64,000 bases of DNA from an uncultured Lachnospiraceae bacterium (GTDB lineage Bacteria > Bacillota > Clostridia > Lachnospirales > Lachnospiraceae), in assembly GCA_947564735.1 (NCBI GenBank), contig CANOEC010000006.1, positions 62,001 to 126,000 on the forward strand, read 5' to 3'. This document shows positions 63,575-64,000 of this stretch, piece after piece; the stretch's first letter is position 1; the number at the start of each line of letters is the position of its first letter. The notes below the pieces were generated by a model. That model was not told the origin of the DNA. It saw nothing but the letters and a program-made list of their open reading frames with translations, and did not search any database. The position numbers and the translations under genes were made by a program.

Positions 63575-63816
63575 TATCCGATTTGACTGATAATGATATC
63601 AGCCATCTCACCCACATTCTTCATGGAAACCACCTGCCCCATGTTGAATTTCATGCCAAATTCCTGTTCCACTGCTGCCAACAGATTGATATGCTCCAAG
63701 GAATCCCACTCTTCGATATCATCCGCCGTCGTTGCATCCGTCACGGTAATCTCCTCATCGTCAAAAACATCCCGAAACACCTCGTTCAATTTCTCAAATA
63801 CTTCTTCTCTGCTCAT
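63574..63816 (-). CDS. Acyl carrier protein
   Basis: 80 residues. Four-helix carrier with the phosphopantetheine site EEWDSLEHINLL (Ser39). It is acidic, as expected. A dedicated ACP in a glycan locus commonly carries an acyl, aminoacyl or hydroxyacyl group for transfer to a sugar; DltC-like or FkbH-type systems are examples. The loading enzyme is not in the window and would lie to the right. GGAGGCAATGAG precedes the ATG. Confidence 0.92.
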   Translation of the reverse strand: MSREEVFEKLNEVFRDVFDDEEITVTDATTADDIEEWDSLEHINLLAAVEQEFGMKFNMGQVVSMKNVGEMADIIISQIG

Positions 63817-63892
63817 CTCATTGCCTCCATACCATCGTACCGCCTGCTCAATTCATCTTGATTTTCCTGCCGATACTTACTGTTTTCTTAGT

Positions 63893-63921
63893 ATCATATA
63901 AGGTTTTACATCATTTTGCAA
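63893..63921 (-). promoter_or_regulatory. Promoter of the ACP operon
   Basis: Minus-strand TTGCAA (63916-63921), 17-base spacer, TATGAT (63893-63898), about 75 bases before the ACP start. Confidence 0.6.
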
Positions 63922-63934
63922 GTTCTGATATCAT

Positions 63935-64000
63935 TTACCGCATCTTCCATGGTATCAGTTCAGCCTTCCATGGCAGCCAGACGCGTCCCAATGGATGAAT
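63935..64000 (-). CDS. Possible C-terminal end of the next gene
   Basis: From the right edge the minus strand is open for 21 codons (IHPLGRVWLPWKAELIPWKM, then R) and ends in TAA just before the ACP promoter. Too short to identify; position in the same direction as ACP makes it a plausible gene tail. Confidence 0.35.
   Translation of the reverse strand: MHPLGRVWLPWKAELIPWKMR

Overview
The window reads as chromosomal DNA of a low-to-mid GC Gram-positive anaerobe of the class Clostridia, most like the family Lachnospiraceae. This is inferred from protein style, AGGAGG-type ribosome binding sites, consensus TTGACA/TATAAT promoters, LCP, GH25 and Wzm/Wzt genes, and CspA/B-like subtilases. No rRNA, tRNA, CRISPR array, transposase or phage gene was seen. 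Almost everything is on the minus strand. The plus-strand genes are a partial regulator at the left edge, a carbamate kinase, a small zinc-ribbon protein, a GDSL protein and a VOC protein.

Layout. 1-16 kb is mostly housekeeping and signalling: the tail of a LacI-type protein, a PAS-GGDEF-EAL c-di-GMP protein with a broken GGDEF motif, a YqeA-like carbamate kinase, lspA, a four-gene operon (MotA/ExbB-like membrane protein, membrane-tethered LuxR regulator, FtsX-type permease, ATPase), a cytoplasmic subtilase, an unusual long ClpX, an HtrA protease and glmS. 16-42 kb is a cell-surface polysaccharide locus. It holds an initiating glycosylphosphotransferase, an LCP ligase, five family 2 glycosyltransferases (two of them large and multidomain), phosphoglucomutase, a methyltransferase-kinase fusion, a Wzt/Wzm ABC exporter, dTDP-sugar genes rfbB, rfbA and rfbC (rfbD not seen), and two membrane-anchored GH25 muramidases. 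The larger muramidase has a long acidic heptad-repeat tail. 42-64 kb is a second surface-glycan region: four SGNH-type proteins, an MBOAT O-acyltransferase, two GT4 enzymes, several large GT-C-like or unknown polytopic proteins, a UPF0104 flippase-like protein, a YiiX-like papain-fold protein, GtrA, a VOC protein and an acyl carrier protein.

How it may work together (inference). A chain is started on undecaprenyl phosphate and extended by the multidomain GT2 enzymes. It is perhaps capped by the methyltransferase-kinase, as WbdD does for E. coli O8/O9a O antigen. Wzm/Wzt, whose Wzt has the C-terminal carbohydrate-binding domain, would export it; LCP would attach it to peptidoglycan, with local wall opening by the GH25 enzymes. 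The MBOAT, SGNH and ACP genes would supply and attach acyl groups. The capping-export module is the best candidate for a little-described system here.

Non-coding structure is also notable. A family of short multi-hairpin elements (perfect stems, three-base TTC/TGC-type loops, conserved tail GGAGGAATTTCCTAT) recurs between genes, sometimes directly after a promoter. A separate nested inverted repeat of about 180 bp lies at 43.55-43.73 kb, and its arm differences are all G-U compatible on one strand only.
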